From Myxococcota bacterium (GTDB lineage Bacteria; Myxococcota_C; UBA6777), in contig JAKLKB010000120.1 in NCBI GenBank assembly GCA_023150835.1, positions 1 through 21,982 of the forward strand: 21,982 nucleotides of DNA. Reading direction: 5' to 3'. Both the position numbers and the translations under genes were made by a program. The notes beneath the pieces were generated by a model. It searched no databases. It was given only the letters and a program-made list of their open reading frames with translations, and was not told where the DNA came from. The stretch's first letter is position 1; the number at the start of each line of letters is the position of its first letter. This document shows, one piece after another, positions 7,478 to 14,755 of this stretch.

Positions 7478-7643
7478 TTCACCCTCAACACGAACAAACA
7501 TCGCACCGCCAACGCGACCACAGGCGCCGATCGCGCCGTACCGCCTCAAAGAGACGATTGCTCACCCTCAACTCAAACAAATACCGCACCGCCAACACTA
7601 CCACGGGCGCAGATCGCGCCGTATCGCCTCAAAGATACGATTG
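7478..7643. repeat. 83-bp tandem duplication at a gene junction
   Basis: Copies 7478-7560 and 7561-7643 align without gaps, with about 10 mismatches. Each contains, on the minus strand, the last ~14 codons of the pseudo-Hsp70 gene plus the ribosome-site region of the next gene. The distal copy (7561-7643) keeps the working stop codon. The proximal copy keeps the working GAGGG before ATG 7474. The other halves have decayed. Confidence 0.9.
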
Positions 7644-10600
7644 GCCAAACGCAAAGCCAGCGGTGTAGCCAACGGCGAATTTTTTTGCAACTGGGCTTCG
7701 ACTTCCTCCACCATCCGCACAATAATTTTGCGCGTCGTGCTGGGTAGCCGACTTTGCTCCCCTTCGCAAAGCTGGCCCGCAAGTTCGATCACCTTGCGAA
7801 CTTCGCGTCGATCTCCAGTATCGATCTCCCCGGATAATGCGGCCTGTGCGAGAGCGTGTTGGAGATCCGCTTGCTCCGCAACAAAAGCCACCTCCGCAGC
7901 TTCTTCGATCAAAGCACGCGCCTCTGCTGCCAAACGATAGGCTTGTTCGAGACGGCCCAAGATCGAAGATTCACTTTTGGGTTGCTTTGCATAAGAAGGC
8001 GACAGCCGCTCGTCCATCGTTGGTTCCAAACCGCCTGCCGTGTCGCCGCCTCGGATATCGGACCCCATCATCGATCTCGTGTGTTCTTCGGCAGGAACGG
8101 CACGATGCTGCTCAGTCCGAGCCACCGCAAGATGCTGTTCCGTTGGATCCACCGCACGGTGTTGTTCCGTTTTGTCCGTTTGAAGGCGGGCATTGCGCTC
8201 ACGCACCATCTGCTGGAGATTGGCTTTGGAAGAAACGAGCGTCATCTCTCCTTCTTCGTGCAAACGGCCTTGCGCGCTCGACATCTCACGAAGCCCCGAC
8301 AGAGCATCATTCACTTCGTCGAGGATATCCATATCGCTTACTTCTTCGAATGGCTGGGAGGCCGACGTAGAAAAACCGAGACGTTCGCTCTCCGAAACCG
8401 ACACTGCACGCTGCTCAAACTGCGTCGATTGATTCATGCGCTGCCCGGGGACAGACAGCGTGAGCCGCCGTTGTTCTTCTTCTTCAAGAGGCAGATCCAA
8501 TTCTTGTTGTGCGCGTGCTTCGTGAAGACCGGGTTTGGGTAGCTGAAACGCTGGCGTCGTCTGTGTTTTGGCGATGTGGCTCTTGCTTTTCTCTTCCGCA
8601 AGCGCCGAACCGATGGCTTGTTTGTTGAAAACCATGGTCGCTCCGTCGCCCTCGCCAAGCAGGCTTTTGCGCGAAAGCACCATCGTTCGGCCATCTCCTT
8701 CGGCATGAAATGGATTGGAGAGATCGTCTTCTCCAAACACAGACTCAAATCCCGACGCGGGACCGAGGCTAATCGAAGGGAGACTCGGAGAAGAGGCGTG
8801 TCCTCGCGGGCCTTGGGCTGCCGAAAGGCTCCCCGAAGAAGGACTCGATAGATACGGGCGTTGTGTTGCCGCAGGCAGGTTGGACGAAGAAGTTGACACA
8901 GGCGGCGGACTCATCGCCGTAAGGCCCGACGAAGAAGCACGGGACTCGTGTTGCGGCACTTTAGGAGACTTTTTGTCGTCGTAGTTTCGCAATTCTTCTG
9001 GAACCTCCATATCAGGCTGCGTTGATTCGCTCGGTTCGGATGTCTTGTTTTTTTTGGAAGAACCTGCGCGCATTGATGCACTTGCGCTGTCTTCCGAAGT
9101 GAGCCGCTCTTTCAGCGGCGGAGTTTGGCGACGGCCAGCTTCTCGATCGTTTGCAACAGACGCCAGATCTTCACGAGAGGCCGCCCTTTGGCCCGACCCG
9201 ACCACCGACGGAATACGCTCGGAAGAACTCGATCGCAAAGCCCGTTGCGCCCCTGTTGTTCGGCTTGATCCTCCGCGATCTGCTTCGACCGGTCCTTGGT
9301 AAGGACGGCCTTGCTTGCGATGCCAAGCCGCTGCCATCTCGCGGTTCGGTTCACGAACAAGACGCACACACAACTCGATCAATCCGTCTTGGTTCGAGAT
9401 CAACTCGGCCTCCAACGCATCGCCTTCGACAGCATACGCCGCCAGATCGGCCAGAGAGATCGCGCCATACAACAACGGCGCTGACAGCGCATCGGCCTCG
9501 CCCTCAAGGATCGAAAGCGTTTGCTGCGCCCCCTGAAATCGGATCGTTTGGACCACGCGCACAGGAAGAGATGTAAACGCCCGCGCCATCTCAATGCGTT
9601 CAAGCGGTTCATTCACTTCCAACCACACCGAAGAAGACAACACGCTGCGCAAACCGCCATGACGCGAAGTCATCCGACCATGAGCCTCTTCCTCAACCTC
9701 CTTGGACTCGACCCCGGCTTGAGGCATAGAAGCCATTGATCCACCCGACGCTGCGGCGTGTTCGTTACTTTGGCGCAAGGGTTCTTGTGCAGAAGCAGGC
9801 AACGAAACTTCGACACGTCGCGGGGCTTGCCCTGGCGCGATCACTTGAACGATCAGTCGTTCATGTTGCGCAGAAAGCAAACGTATCGGCAACTCGACCC
9901 GCCCGTCCATACCGATCTGCGCCTGACCTGTCCCCCCGCGTACAACGCGCAACTTGGCATCGGGTGTCCCGACCCCTTGCAAGGTCCACTGCGACATCTC
10001 TCCTTGCGGAAAAGACGGGCGCAAAAACAAGCCATCTCGCAACATCCCCGCCAAAGCTGCCGCTCCCATCGCCGTTGCGAGATGGGGCCTTTCGATCCCG
10101 ATCCCATCACAAGAGACTTTTTGCAACACCAGCGATTCCAGATGCGGTACCCATGCTTCTTCGCCGCTGACCAACACGCTTTGCAGATCGTCTTGACGCA
10201 GTGCGTGATGTTCTTCCAACAACAACAACAATTCATCGATCGCCGTCGGCACCCGCTCGATCGGAAAAGGCGATTGCGACGGCCATTCAAACGTCCTTGA
10301 CTGCAACAGCGTTGGAAATCCCCCTTCCATCTCCACCACCCCGATCGAAAAAGCGCCCCGCTCCACATGCGCCACCAAGGACAGATGATGCGGGCGTTCG
10401 CGCAGTTCGCGCACGCTCAGAGCCGTCGCCTCCAGCGCCGAACACCACCCCACCAATCGCGCCTCGTGTTGTTCGAGCAGATCGCGCAATTGACTTTGCG
10501 CTGTAGCCGATACGTCGGGGGGAACCGCCAACACCAGCGGCAGCGGTTCGTTGGGCGAACAATGCTCTTTCACCATCCCCACCACATGCCCAACCAGCCG

Positions 10601-10951
10601 ACCAAACAACTCTGCGGGGGTGTACCACTGCCCACCCATACACACTTCCATCCGCTCCCCATAGCCCCGTACAAATCGACTGTCCCCACCGACCGAACGC
10701 GGATCTCCTTGCAGGCTTTTGTAGATATCCATCAACGGCTCGATCCCATCGGGTTCACTGTAATGTTGGCCGATCAACACCTCGTCTTGGTAAGACGAGA
10801 TCACAGCGGCGATCAAACCCCGATCCCCCAAACTCGCCACTTCGGGTTGTCCTTGCGCATCCAGTCGCGCCATCACCCAAAAAGTGCGACCCAGATCAAG
10901 AGCGATCGGGATCACCCGATCCTCTGTTGTTGTCTTCGATTGCATCGCCAC
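7598..10951 (-). CDS. Hsp70-like pseudo-chaperone with long disordered tail
   Basis: The protein has 1117 residues. Residues ~12-305 follow the actin-like Hsp70 ATPase fold: IALDLGRTFW (16-25) for I-D-L-G-T-T, AVPP (142-145), VSGEEAWVP (261-269) for the adenosine motif, and ATAMGAAALAG (292-302) for the closing A-x-G-A-A-x-Q-A. The phosphate-2 loop, D-L-G-G-G-T in Hsp70, reads H195-V-E-R-G-A-F, so ATP hydrolysis is doubtful. Residues ~315-395 and ~430-540 are beta-rich, possibly substrate-domain-like. Residues ~545-1000 are Ser/Pro/Gln-rich and disordered. They contain GDGRTMV (T756), GDGATMV (T772), GEMTLV (T904) and 9-residue TEQHRAV repeats. Residues ~1000-1117 are helical. It is first in the four-gene block. 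Start GTG 10951 has GGGAG 5 bases upstream; ATG 10945 is also possible. The tail suggests a scaffold rather than a folding chaperone (inference). Confidence 0.75.
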   Translation of the reverse strand: MAMQSKTTTEDRVIPIALDLGRTFWVMARLDAQGQPEVASLGDRGLIAAVISSYQDEVLIGQHYSEPDGIEPLMDIYKSLQGDPRSVGGDSRFVRGYGERMEVCMGGQWYTPAELFGRLVGHVVGMVKEHCSPNEPLPLVLAVPPDVSATAQSQLRDLLEQHEARLVGWCSALEATALSVRELRERPHHLSLVAHVERGAFSIGVVEMEGGFPTLLQSRTFEWPSQSPFPIERVPTAIDELLLLLEEHHALRQDDLQSVLVSGEEAWVPHLESLVLQKVSCDGIGIERPHLATAMGAAALAGMLRDGLFLRPSFPQGEMSQWTLQGVGTPDAKLRVVRGGTGQAQIGMDGRVELPIRLLSAQHERLIVQVIAPGQAPRRVEVSLPASAQEPLRQSNEHAAASGGSMASMPQAGVESKEVEEEAHGRMTSRHGGLRSVLSSSVWLEVNEPLERIEMARAFTSLPVRVVQTIRFQGAQQTLSILEGEADALSAPLLYGAISLADLAAYAVEGDALEAELISNQDGLIELCVRLVREPNREMAAAWHRKQGRPYQGPVEADRGGSSRTTGAQRALRSSSSERIPSVVGSGQRAASREDLASVANDREAGRRQTPPLKERLTSEDSASASMRAGSSKKNKTSEPSESTQPDMEVPEELRNYDDKKSPKVPQHESRASSSGLTAMSPPPVSTSSSNLPAATQRPYLSSPSSGSLSAAQGPRGHASSPSLPSISLGPASGFESVFGEDDLSNPFHAEGDGRTMVLSRKSLLGEGDGATMVFNKQAIGSALAEEKSKSHIAKTQTTPAFQLPKPGLHEARAQQELDLPLEEEEQRRLTLSVPGQRMNQSTQFEQRAVSVSESERLGFSTSASQPFEEVSDMDILDEVNDALSGLREMSSAQGRLHEEGEMTLVSSKANLQQMVRERNARLQTDKTEQHRAVDPTEQHLAVARTEQHRAVPAEEHTRSMMGSDIRGGDTAGGLEPTMDERLSPSYAKQPKSESSILGRLEQAYRLAAEARALIEEAAEVAFVAEQADLQHALAQAALSGEIDTGDRREVRKVIELAGQLCEGEQSRLPSTTRKIIVRMVEEVEAQLQKNSPLATPLALRLANRIFEAIRRDLRPW
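8081..8170 (-). repeat. 27-bp coding repeats (TEQHxAV units)
   Basis: Inside the pseudo-Hsp70 tail, three 9-residue units TEQHRAVDP, TEQHLAVAR and TEQHRAVPA (from residue 928) are followed by a fourth degenerate unit beginning EEHTRSM. The DNA units are 27 bp and in frame, which suggests slippage or unequal exchange within the disordered region. Confidence 0.8.
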
Positions 10952-11034
10952 TTGCGCTCCCGAAAAGCCTCGCTATTGCTTCGCTTGCGATATCGCTTTC
11001 TCGCGGTATCCTCTGACACCGCACCCAAACAACA

Positions 11035-11137
11035 ATTCGCCTTCGACTCCCGTATTTCGGAGGTTCCACAACGGGCCCAAACCTGTTGCCAGTTCCCAAC
11101 AAAGCACGATTCGCCTTCGACTCCCGTCGTGCGGAGG
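11035..11137. promoter_or_regulatory. Paired 29-bp direct repeats upstream of the pseudo-Hsp70 gene
   Basis: Copies at 11035-11063 and 11109-11137 share ATTCGCCTTCGACTCCCGT and a following CGGAGG. Each contains an imperfect dyad CTCCCG-N4/5-CGGAG. They are spaced 74 bp apart, about seven helical turns, in the 258-bp gap between the MFS permease gene and the four-gene block. Two similarly oriented dyads before an operon fit an operator, but they could also be remnants of a dispersed repeat. Confidence 0.4.
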
Positions 11138-11209
11138 GTATCGTGCCTTGTTATCGCCCTCTTGTGAAGGGGCATCTTACCTTGTTATACACGCTTTTTG
11201 TCCCTTGAC

Positions 11210-12505
11210 TCAAGCCGCAACTTCTTCTCGTCTTTTTTCTTCTTCTTCCCACAACCGCGTCGGTAGCATCCACGCCGACCACATCCCCACGCCCGAAAGC
11301 AAAAACGCCAAACCAAAAAAAGCACCGTACCCCACAATCCCCTGCAACCAGCCACTCACCCCCCCGGGAAACATCAGCCCCAACGCCATCAACGCCGTAG
11401 CAATCGCAAAAAACGCCGACTGATACGCACTTTGGCGCGACACCCGCATCAAGATCACCGTAAACACCGAAAACCCAACACCGTATCCCCACTGTTCAAA
11501 ACCCACAAACACATACACCCAAAACAGATGCCCTCCACCAAATCCCCATGCCAAGGCCATATACAACAGGTCTGGAACATTCATCAACAACATCATCGGC
11601 CACACACAACGCCGTAATCCCCATCGGGCGATCGCCGCCCCACCCATGATGCCCCCTCCGATCGAGGCGATCATCCCGACCGTTCCGTACACCACCCCCA
11701 CCGTATCCGTCCCCAACGCCAAACCCCCTGCCTTCGCGCTGTCCAACAAAAAAGGCTGCACCATCTTCAACAGCAACGCTTCCCCCAAACGATACAAAAA
11801 AATAAACCCGACAATCCACACCGCCCCCTCTTGGCGAAAAAATGCCTCAAACGGCTCAATATAACGCCGAAAAAAAGACCTTACGTCCGAAACACCCGAC
11901 CCACCGCTCTCCACGCTCCGTTCCACACCCCACAGATGCCACCCGCCCAAAAGCCCCATCCATAGGCCCGCTGCCAACAACGCCACCGACCAACTCCAAA
12001 CCGCCGAAGCACCCCAACGCTTTAACAACCCCGCCAACACCACCAAACCGCCCGATCCCGCGATCATCGCCACGCGGTACATCATCACACGCAAACCCAC
12101 AAATCCCGCCTGCGTCTGTTCATCGAGCGCTTGGATGTACCAACCATCCACCGCCATATCATGCGTCGCCGAGACAAACGCAATCACAAAAAACAAAACA
12201 ACGATCCCCCAAATCCCCCATGACATCGGCAAGATCAACGCCCCCGCCATCAACAACAGCGCCATCCACACCTGTGTCCAAACGATCCATCCCCGCTTTT
12301 CGCCATAACCGTCGATCCACGGCGACCACAACATCTTGAGTACCCAAGGCAAGTGAAAAAAACTTGTCAACCCCAACCAGATATTGGATACCCCCAAGTC
12401 TTTCAACAGCACCACAGAAACCGTATTCACCAAGATATACGGCCAACCTTCCGCAAAATACAACGTGGCGACCACCACCCCAACTCGCCAATCCTTCCAT
12501 CTCAT
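11210..12505 (-). CDS. AmpG-like MFS permease
   Basis: The protein has 431 residues from ATG 12505, with GGTGA 5 bases upstream; GTG 12514 is an alternative. It is very hydrophobic, with about 12 probable membrane helices, and is an inner-membrane major-facilitator transporter. The segments FFHLPWVLKMLWSPWIDGYG and SATHDMAVDGWYIQAL match the AmpG pattern (K-F-L-W-A-P-L-V-D and A-T-Q-D-I-A-I-D). AmpG imports anhydro-muropeptides during cell-wall recycling, but the family also contains transporters with other substrates. It lies downstream of the metzincin gene with a 35-bp gap (26 bp if GTG is used), so both are probably co-transcribed. A link between a secreted protease and uptake of a released product is attractive but unproven. 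No resistance context (ampC/ampR) is present. Confidence 0.75.
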   Translation of the reverse strand: MRWKDWRVGVVVATLYFAEGWPYILVNTVSVVLLKDLGVSNIWLGLTSFFHLPWVLKMLWSPWIDGYGEKRGWIVWTQVWMALLLMAGALILPMSWGIWGIVVLFFVIAFVSATHDMAVDGWYIQALDEQTQAGFVGLRVMMYRVAMIAGSGGLVVLAGLLKRWGASAVWSWSVALLAAGLWMGLLGGWHLWGVERSVESGGSGVSDVRSFFRRYIEPFEAFFRQEGAVWIVGFIFLYRLGEALLLKMVQPFLLDSAKAGGLALGTDTVGVVYGTVGMIASIGGGIMGGAAIARWGLRRCVWPMMLLMNVPDLLYMALAWGFGGGHLFWVYVFVGFEQWGYGVGFSVFTVILMRVSRQSAYQSAFFAIATALMALGLMFPGGVSGWLQGIVGYGAFFGLAFLLSGVGMWSAWMLPTRLWEEEEKRREEVAA

Positions 12506-12540
12506 CGCGATCACCGCTCACCTTTTCTGTTAATGACTTC

Positions 12541-13326
12541 CTACGGCCTCGATCGATGTAAGAGATGACGCTTCTGTTCCGCCTCTAACCGCGAGCGCAT
12601 CGTCGCGCACTGCGCCCGCGTAAAACGAAAACGCGAAGGCTCAAAGTACCCCCGCAACGAAGTCCCCAACATCTGCGCCGATCTTCTTACACCATCCCCC
12701 GTCAACATCAAATTGTAGGGCCGAACGATATGCAACAAACCCCAACGATGCCCCAGCTCATGCGCCATCGTCGTCCAGATCATCGAGGATCGCACCCACA
12801 CCGCCGCACGCAGCCTCCGCCCTTGCGCTCCATCCGACAACACCCGCGAGCTATAACCCAACAGCCGATAGTTACGCACTGGCATCCCCCACGCAATCGA
12901 CAGCTCCCCCGTCAAAAAGATCAACGTGTCGCTCACCCCCATCTTCGGCGCTCGAAAACGAGGCAACGCAAAAAGCAACCGCCCTTTCTCCGTCAAACGC
13001 TCCCCCCGCACCACAGAAAACCCCCCATCCACCAAGCGGATCTTGCATCGCTCAAAATACCAACGCGACAACCGAAAAATCGGCCCATAACCCACCTTCG
13101 TCCACAACCTCGGTGCATCCGTAAAGGCCCACACTCTCGCTTCTAACCACCTCCCCTCCACGACCGAACGGGCTGGTGTTTCTGTAAAAACCAACGTCTT
13201 GCGATATTCCCCATCACTGTAAGGCGTCAGCGTTTGTAGCTTGATCGGCTGCCCCCGCCCTTCGACCCCATGCACCAACCACACAGGCATCCCCGGTCCC
13301 CAAAAAGACCACAACAACATCCACAT
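12541..13326 (-). CDS. Exported metzincin-like zinc metalloprotease
   Basis: The protein has 261 residues. It begins with a short hydrophobic stretch (MWMLLWSFWGPGMPVWLVHG) that could be a signal peptide but lacks basic residues, so export is likely rather than certain. The zinc site is complete: H189-E-L-G-H193-R-W-G-L-L-H199, the HExxHxxGxxH form of metzincins, where three His bind zinc and Glu activates water. A Met-turn-like N-L-M (205-207) follows at suitable distance. The rest matches no subfamily I can name. Start ATG 13326 has GGGAG 7 bases before it; ATG 13320 with GAGG is nearly as good. It is the first gene of a probable pair with the AmpG-like permease. Its upstream region is built from repeats, so its promoter may lie in repetitive DNA. 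Substrate is unknown. Confidence 0.7.
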   Translation of the reverse strand: MWMLLWSFWGPGMPVWLVHGVEGRGQPIKLQTLTPYSDGEYRKTLVFTETPARSVVEGRWLEARVWAFTDAPRLWTKVGYGPIFRLSRWYFERCKIRLVDGGFSVVRGERLTEKGRLLFALPRFRAPKMGVSDTLIFLTGELSIAWGMPVRNYRLLGYSSRVLSDGAQGRRLRAAVWVRSSMIWTTMAHELGHRWGLLHIVRPYNLMLTGDGVRRSAQMLGTSLRGYFEPSRFRFTRAQCATMRSRLEAEQKRHLLHRSRP

Positions 13327-13358
13327 CCTCGCTCTCCCTCTACCATCGCCTCATGATT

Positions 13359-13423
13359 CTTTTATGGGGCGCTGCTCCCGCTTCCTTTTATGGGTCGCGA
13401 CTCCCGCTCCTTTCTTTTATGGG
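13359..13423. repeat. Short direct repeats with CTTTTATGGG
   Basis: CTTTTATGGG occurs at 13359, 13385 and 13414, each followed by a GC-rich GGCGCTG/TCGCGAC-CTCCCG stretch. The third copy leads into the ~120-bp dispersed element. The set lies just upstream of the metzincin gene (on the opposite strand) and looks like decayed partial copies of the start of that element. Confidence 0.55.
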
Positions 13424-13540
13424 GCGCTGCCCCAAACCCCGCAAGGGAGCGCGGCTCCCTTGACCCCGTGTTTGGCGGAACGAGCACAGGTTTTCCAAAC
13501 CCACAGCGGCTCCGCTTGAAAAGGCACGAACACGAGGTTT
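13421..13540 (+). repeat. Dispersed ~120-bp element, copy 1
   Basis: It begins GGGGCGCTGCCCC, continues through CTTGACCCCGT and GGCGGAACGAG, and ends CACGAGGTTT. The same order of blocks occurs inverted at 13876-13994 and in direct orientation at 16812-16930. Both ends are conserved while the middle has diverged, so this is an old family. Confidence 0.75.
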
Positions 13541-13551
13541 CTTTCACCGTC

Positions 13552-13821
13552 GGCCCGTCCCAAAACCCTGACGGCTCACTTTCAACAAAAACGGCCCGTC
13601 TCAAAACCCCTGACGGCTCACTTTCAACAAAAACGGCCCGTCCCAAAACCCTGACGGCTCACTTTCAACAAAAACGGCCCGTCTCAAAACCCCTGACGGC
13701 TCACTTTCAACAAAAACGGCCCGTCCCAAAACCCCTGACGGCTCACTTTCAACAAAAACGGCCCGTCTCAAAACCCCTGACGGCTCACTTTCAACAAAAA
13801 CGGCCCGTCCCAAAACCCTGA
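13552..13821. repeat. Tandem array of 41/42-bp units, 6.5 copies
   Basis: Six full units start at 13552, 13593, 13635, 13676, 13718 and 13760, with a partial seventh at 13802. Each begins GGCCCGTC and ends CAACAAAAAC. Units alternate between a CCCAAAACCC(C)TGA form and a CTCAAAACCCCTGA form, so the higher-order period is a dimer of about 83-84 bp. Each unit can form a CCGTC/GACGG hairpin around the A-rich centre. There are no unique spacers, so it is not CRISPR. Unit length is not constant modulo 3, which argues against coding. Confidence 0.95.
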
Positions 13822-13875
13822 TCGCTGCTTTGTGCTCCAACAACGCTGCATTTGATCAAAGCTACGCCGGCGTCA

Positions 13876-13994
13876 AAACCCCGTGTTCGCAGCCGCCCAA
13901 GCGACAGAGCCGTCTGCGTGAAACCCCATCGTTCTCTTCGCCAACACGGGGGTCAAGGGGCGATAGTCCCTTGCGGGGAGTGGGGCAGCGCCCC
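13876..13994 (-). repeat. Dispersed ~120-bp element, copy 2 (inverted)
   Basis: Read on the minus strand, this begins GGGGCGCTGCCCC, then CTTGACCCCCGT, TTGGCGAAGAG, GGTTTCA, GGCTCTGTCG and ends GAACACGGGGTTT. It faces copy 1 across the tandem array. It is closer to copy 3 than to copy 1 in the GGCGAAGAGA and CTGTCG blocks. Confidence 0.75.
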
Positions 13995-14004
13995 ATACGC
14001 GCCT

Positions 14005-14320
14005 TGATTTCCAACACGTAGGGGCAACCACAGGGGTTTGCCCTGTTGTTGGGGTTCGTTCAAAACAGATAGCGATGAAGAGGTCACCGACGCAACAGAG
14101 CGAGGGCAGGCACACCTGTCTGCCCCTACAAAACACCGTGTGATCTCCAACACGTAGGGGCAACCACAGGGGTTTGCCCTGTTGTTGGGGTTCGTTCAAA
14201 ACAGATGGCGATGAAGAGGTCGCCGACGCAACAGAGATCGGGCAGGCACGGGGGCCTGCCCCTACAAAACACCGTGTGATCTCCAACACGTAGGGGCAAC
14301 CATGTGTGGTTGCCCTCGCT
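14005..14320. repeat. 136-bp tandem palindromic repeat, about 2.3 copies
   Basis: Units run 14005-14140 and 14141-14276, with a partial third from 14277. In each full unit GTAGGGGCA (14018, 14154) and TGCCCCTAC (ending 14129, 14265) are 9-bp inverted ends 112 bp apart, a MITE-like layout. Smaller hairpins nest inside, such as GGGCAA...TTGCCC. The third, partial unit is a perfect hairpin GGGCAACCA-TGTG-TGGTTGCCC (14294-14315). Palindromes with GTAGGGGC ends are common dispersed repeats in bacteria. No transposase is present. Confidence 0.85.
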
Positions 14321-14434
14321 GAGGAGTGTTGCCTCTTGATACCTCTCTCATGGCGTTGGTTTGAACGGACCCACTCGATCAAAAACGTCGCTCGTGAGGT
14401 ACCTTAGAAGACCTCAAAACACAACATGAGCCAA

Positions 14435-14474
14435 AAAGAAAAACGCCCGATATAGAGATATATCGGGCGTTTTT
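14435..14474. terminator. Strong bidirectional terminator hairpin without an adjacent gene
   Basis: ACGCCCGATATA (14443-14454) and TATATCGGGCGT (14459-14470) form a perfect 12-bp stem with a GAGA tetraloop. It has A-rich sequence on the left and T5 on the right, so it can act on both strands. The nearest recognised gene end is that of the endonuclease-family lipoprotein at 14756 (minus), about 280 bp away. Nothing convincing is encoded on its left. It may end that transcript or an unseen small RNA. Confidence 0.8.
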
Positions 14475-14755
14475 GCGAACACAAAAAAAACAAACACAAG
14501 CTTTTCGAAAACAGACACCACAAACACAAGCAACACAAGCGATGCTTTCCTTATTCTTCCGCTTGGACCCCTTACGCAAAAAGCAAACCACGTTTCTTGC
14601 GTATGCCCCCATTTCGCTTTTCTTTCAAGGAGTTCATCGCTTTTCGGTGGAGGCTTCGAACAGCACAACCCTACGGGGTTGCGACATCTGTGTCACGCCC
14701 GCAAACAGATCCTCCAGATCCCCTCCCCTTCGATCCACCCCAGCCCACGCACAAG
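14475..14755. other. Gene-free stretch between terminator and endonuclease-family gene
   Basis: About 280 bp are A-rich at the left (AACACAAA-type runs) and of ordinary composition at the right. A TTCAAGGAG-like ribosome motif occurs near 14626 on the plus strand, but the reading frames after it are short, lack family signals and run antisense into the neighbouring gene. If the terminator at 14435-14474 serves the endonuclease-family gene, this is its 3' untranslated region. Confidence 0.4.

Noticed and set aside
13552-13821. Regular ~42-bp repeats that could be read as a CRISPR array
   Set aside because: The units follow each other with no unique spacers, and no cas genes are present.
13390-13843. 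Open frames on both strands across the 41/42-bp array giving repeated peptides
   Set aside because: Units of 41 and 42 bp change frame along the array, there is no ribosome site, and both strands are equally open, as expected from the repeat itself.
14379-14668. Small Cys-rich minus-strand frames around the isolated terminator
   Set aside because: They read through the terminator hairpin itself and have no ribosome site or recognisable motif.
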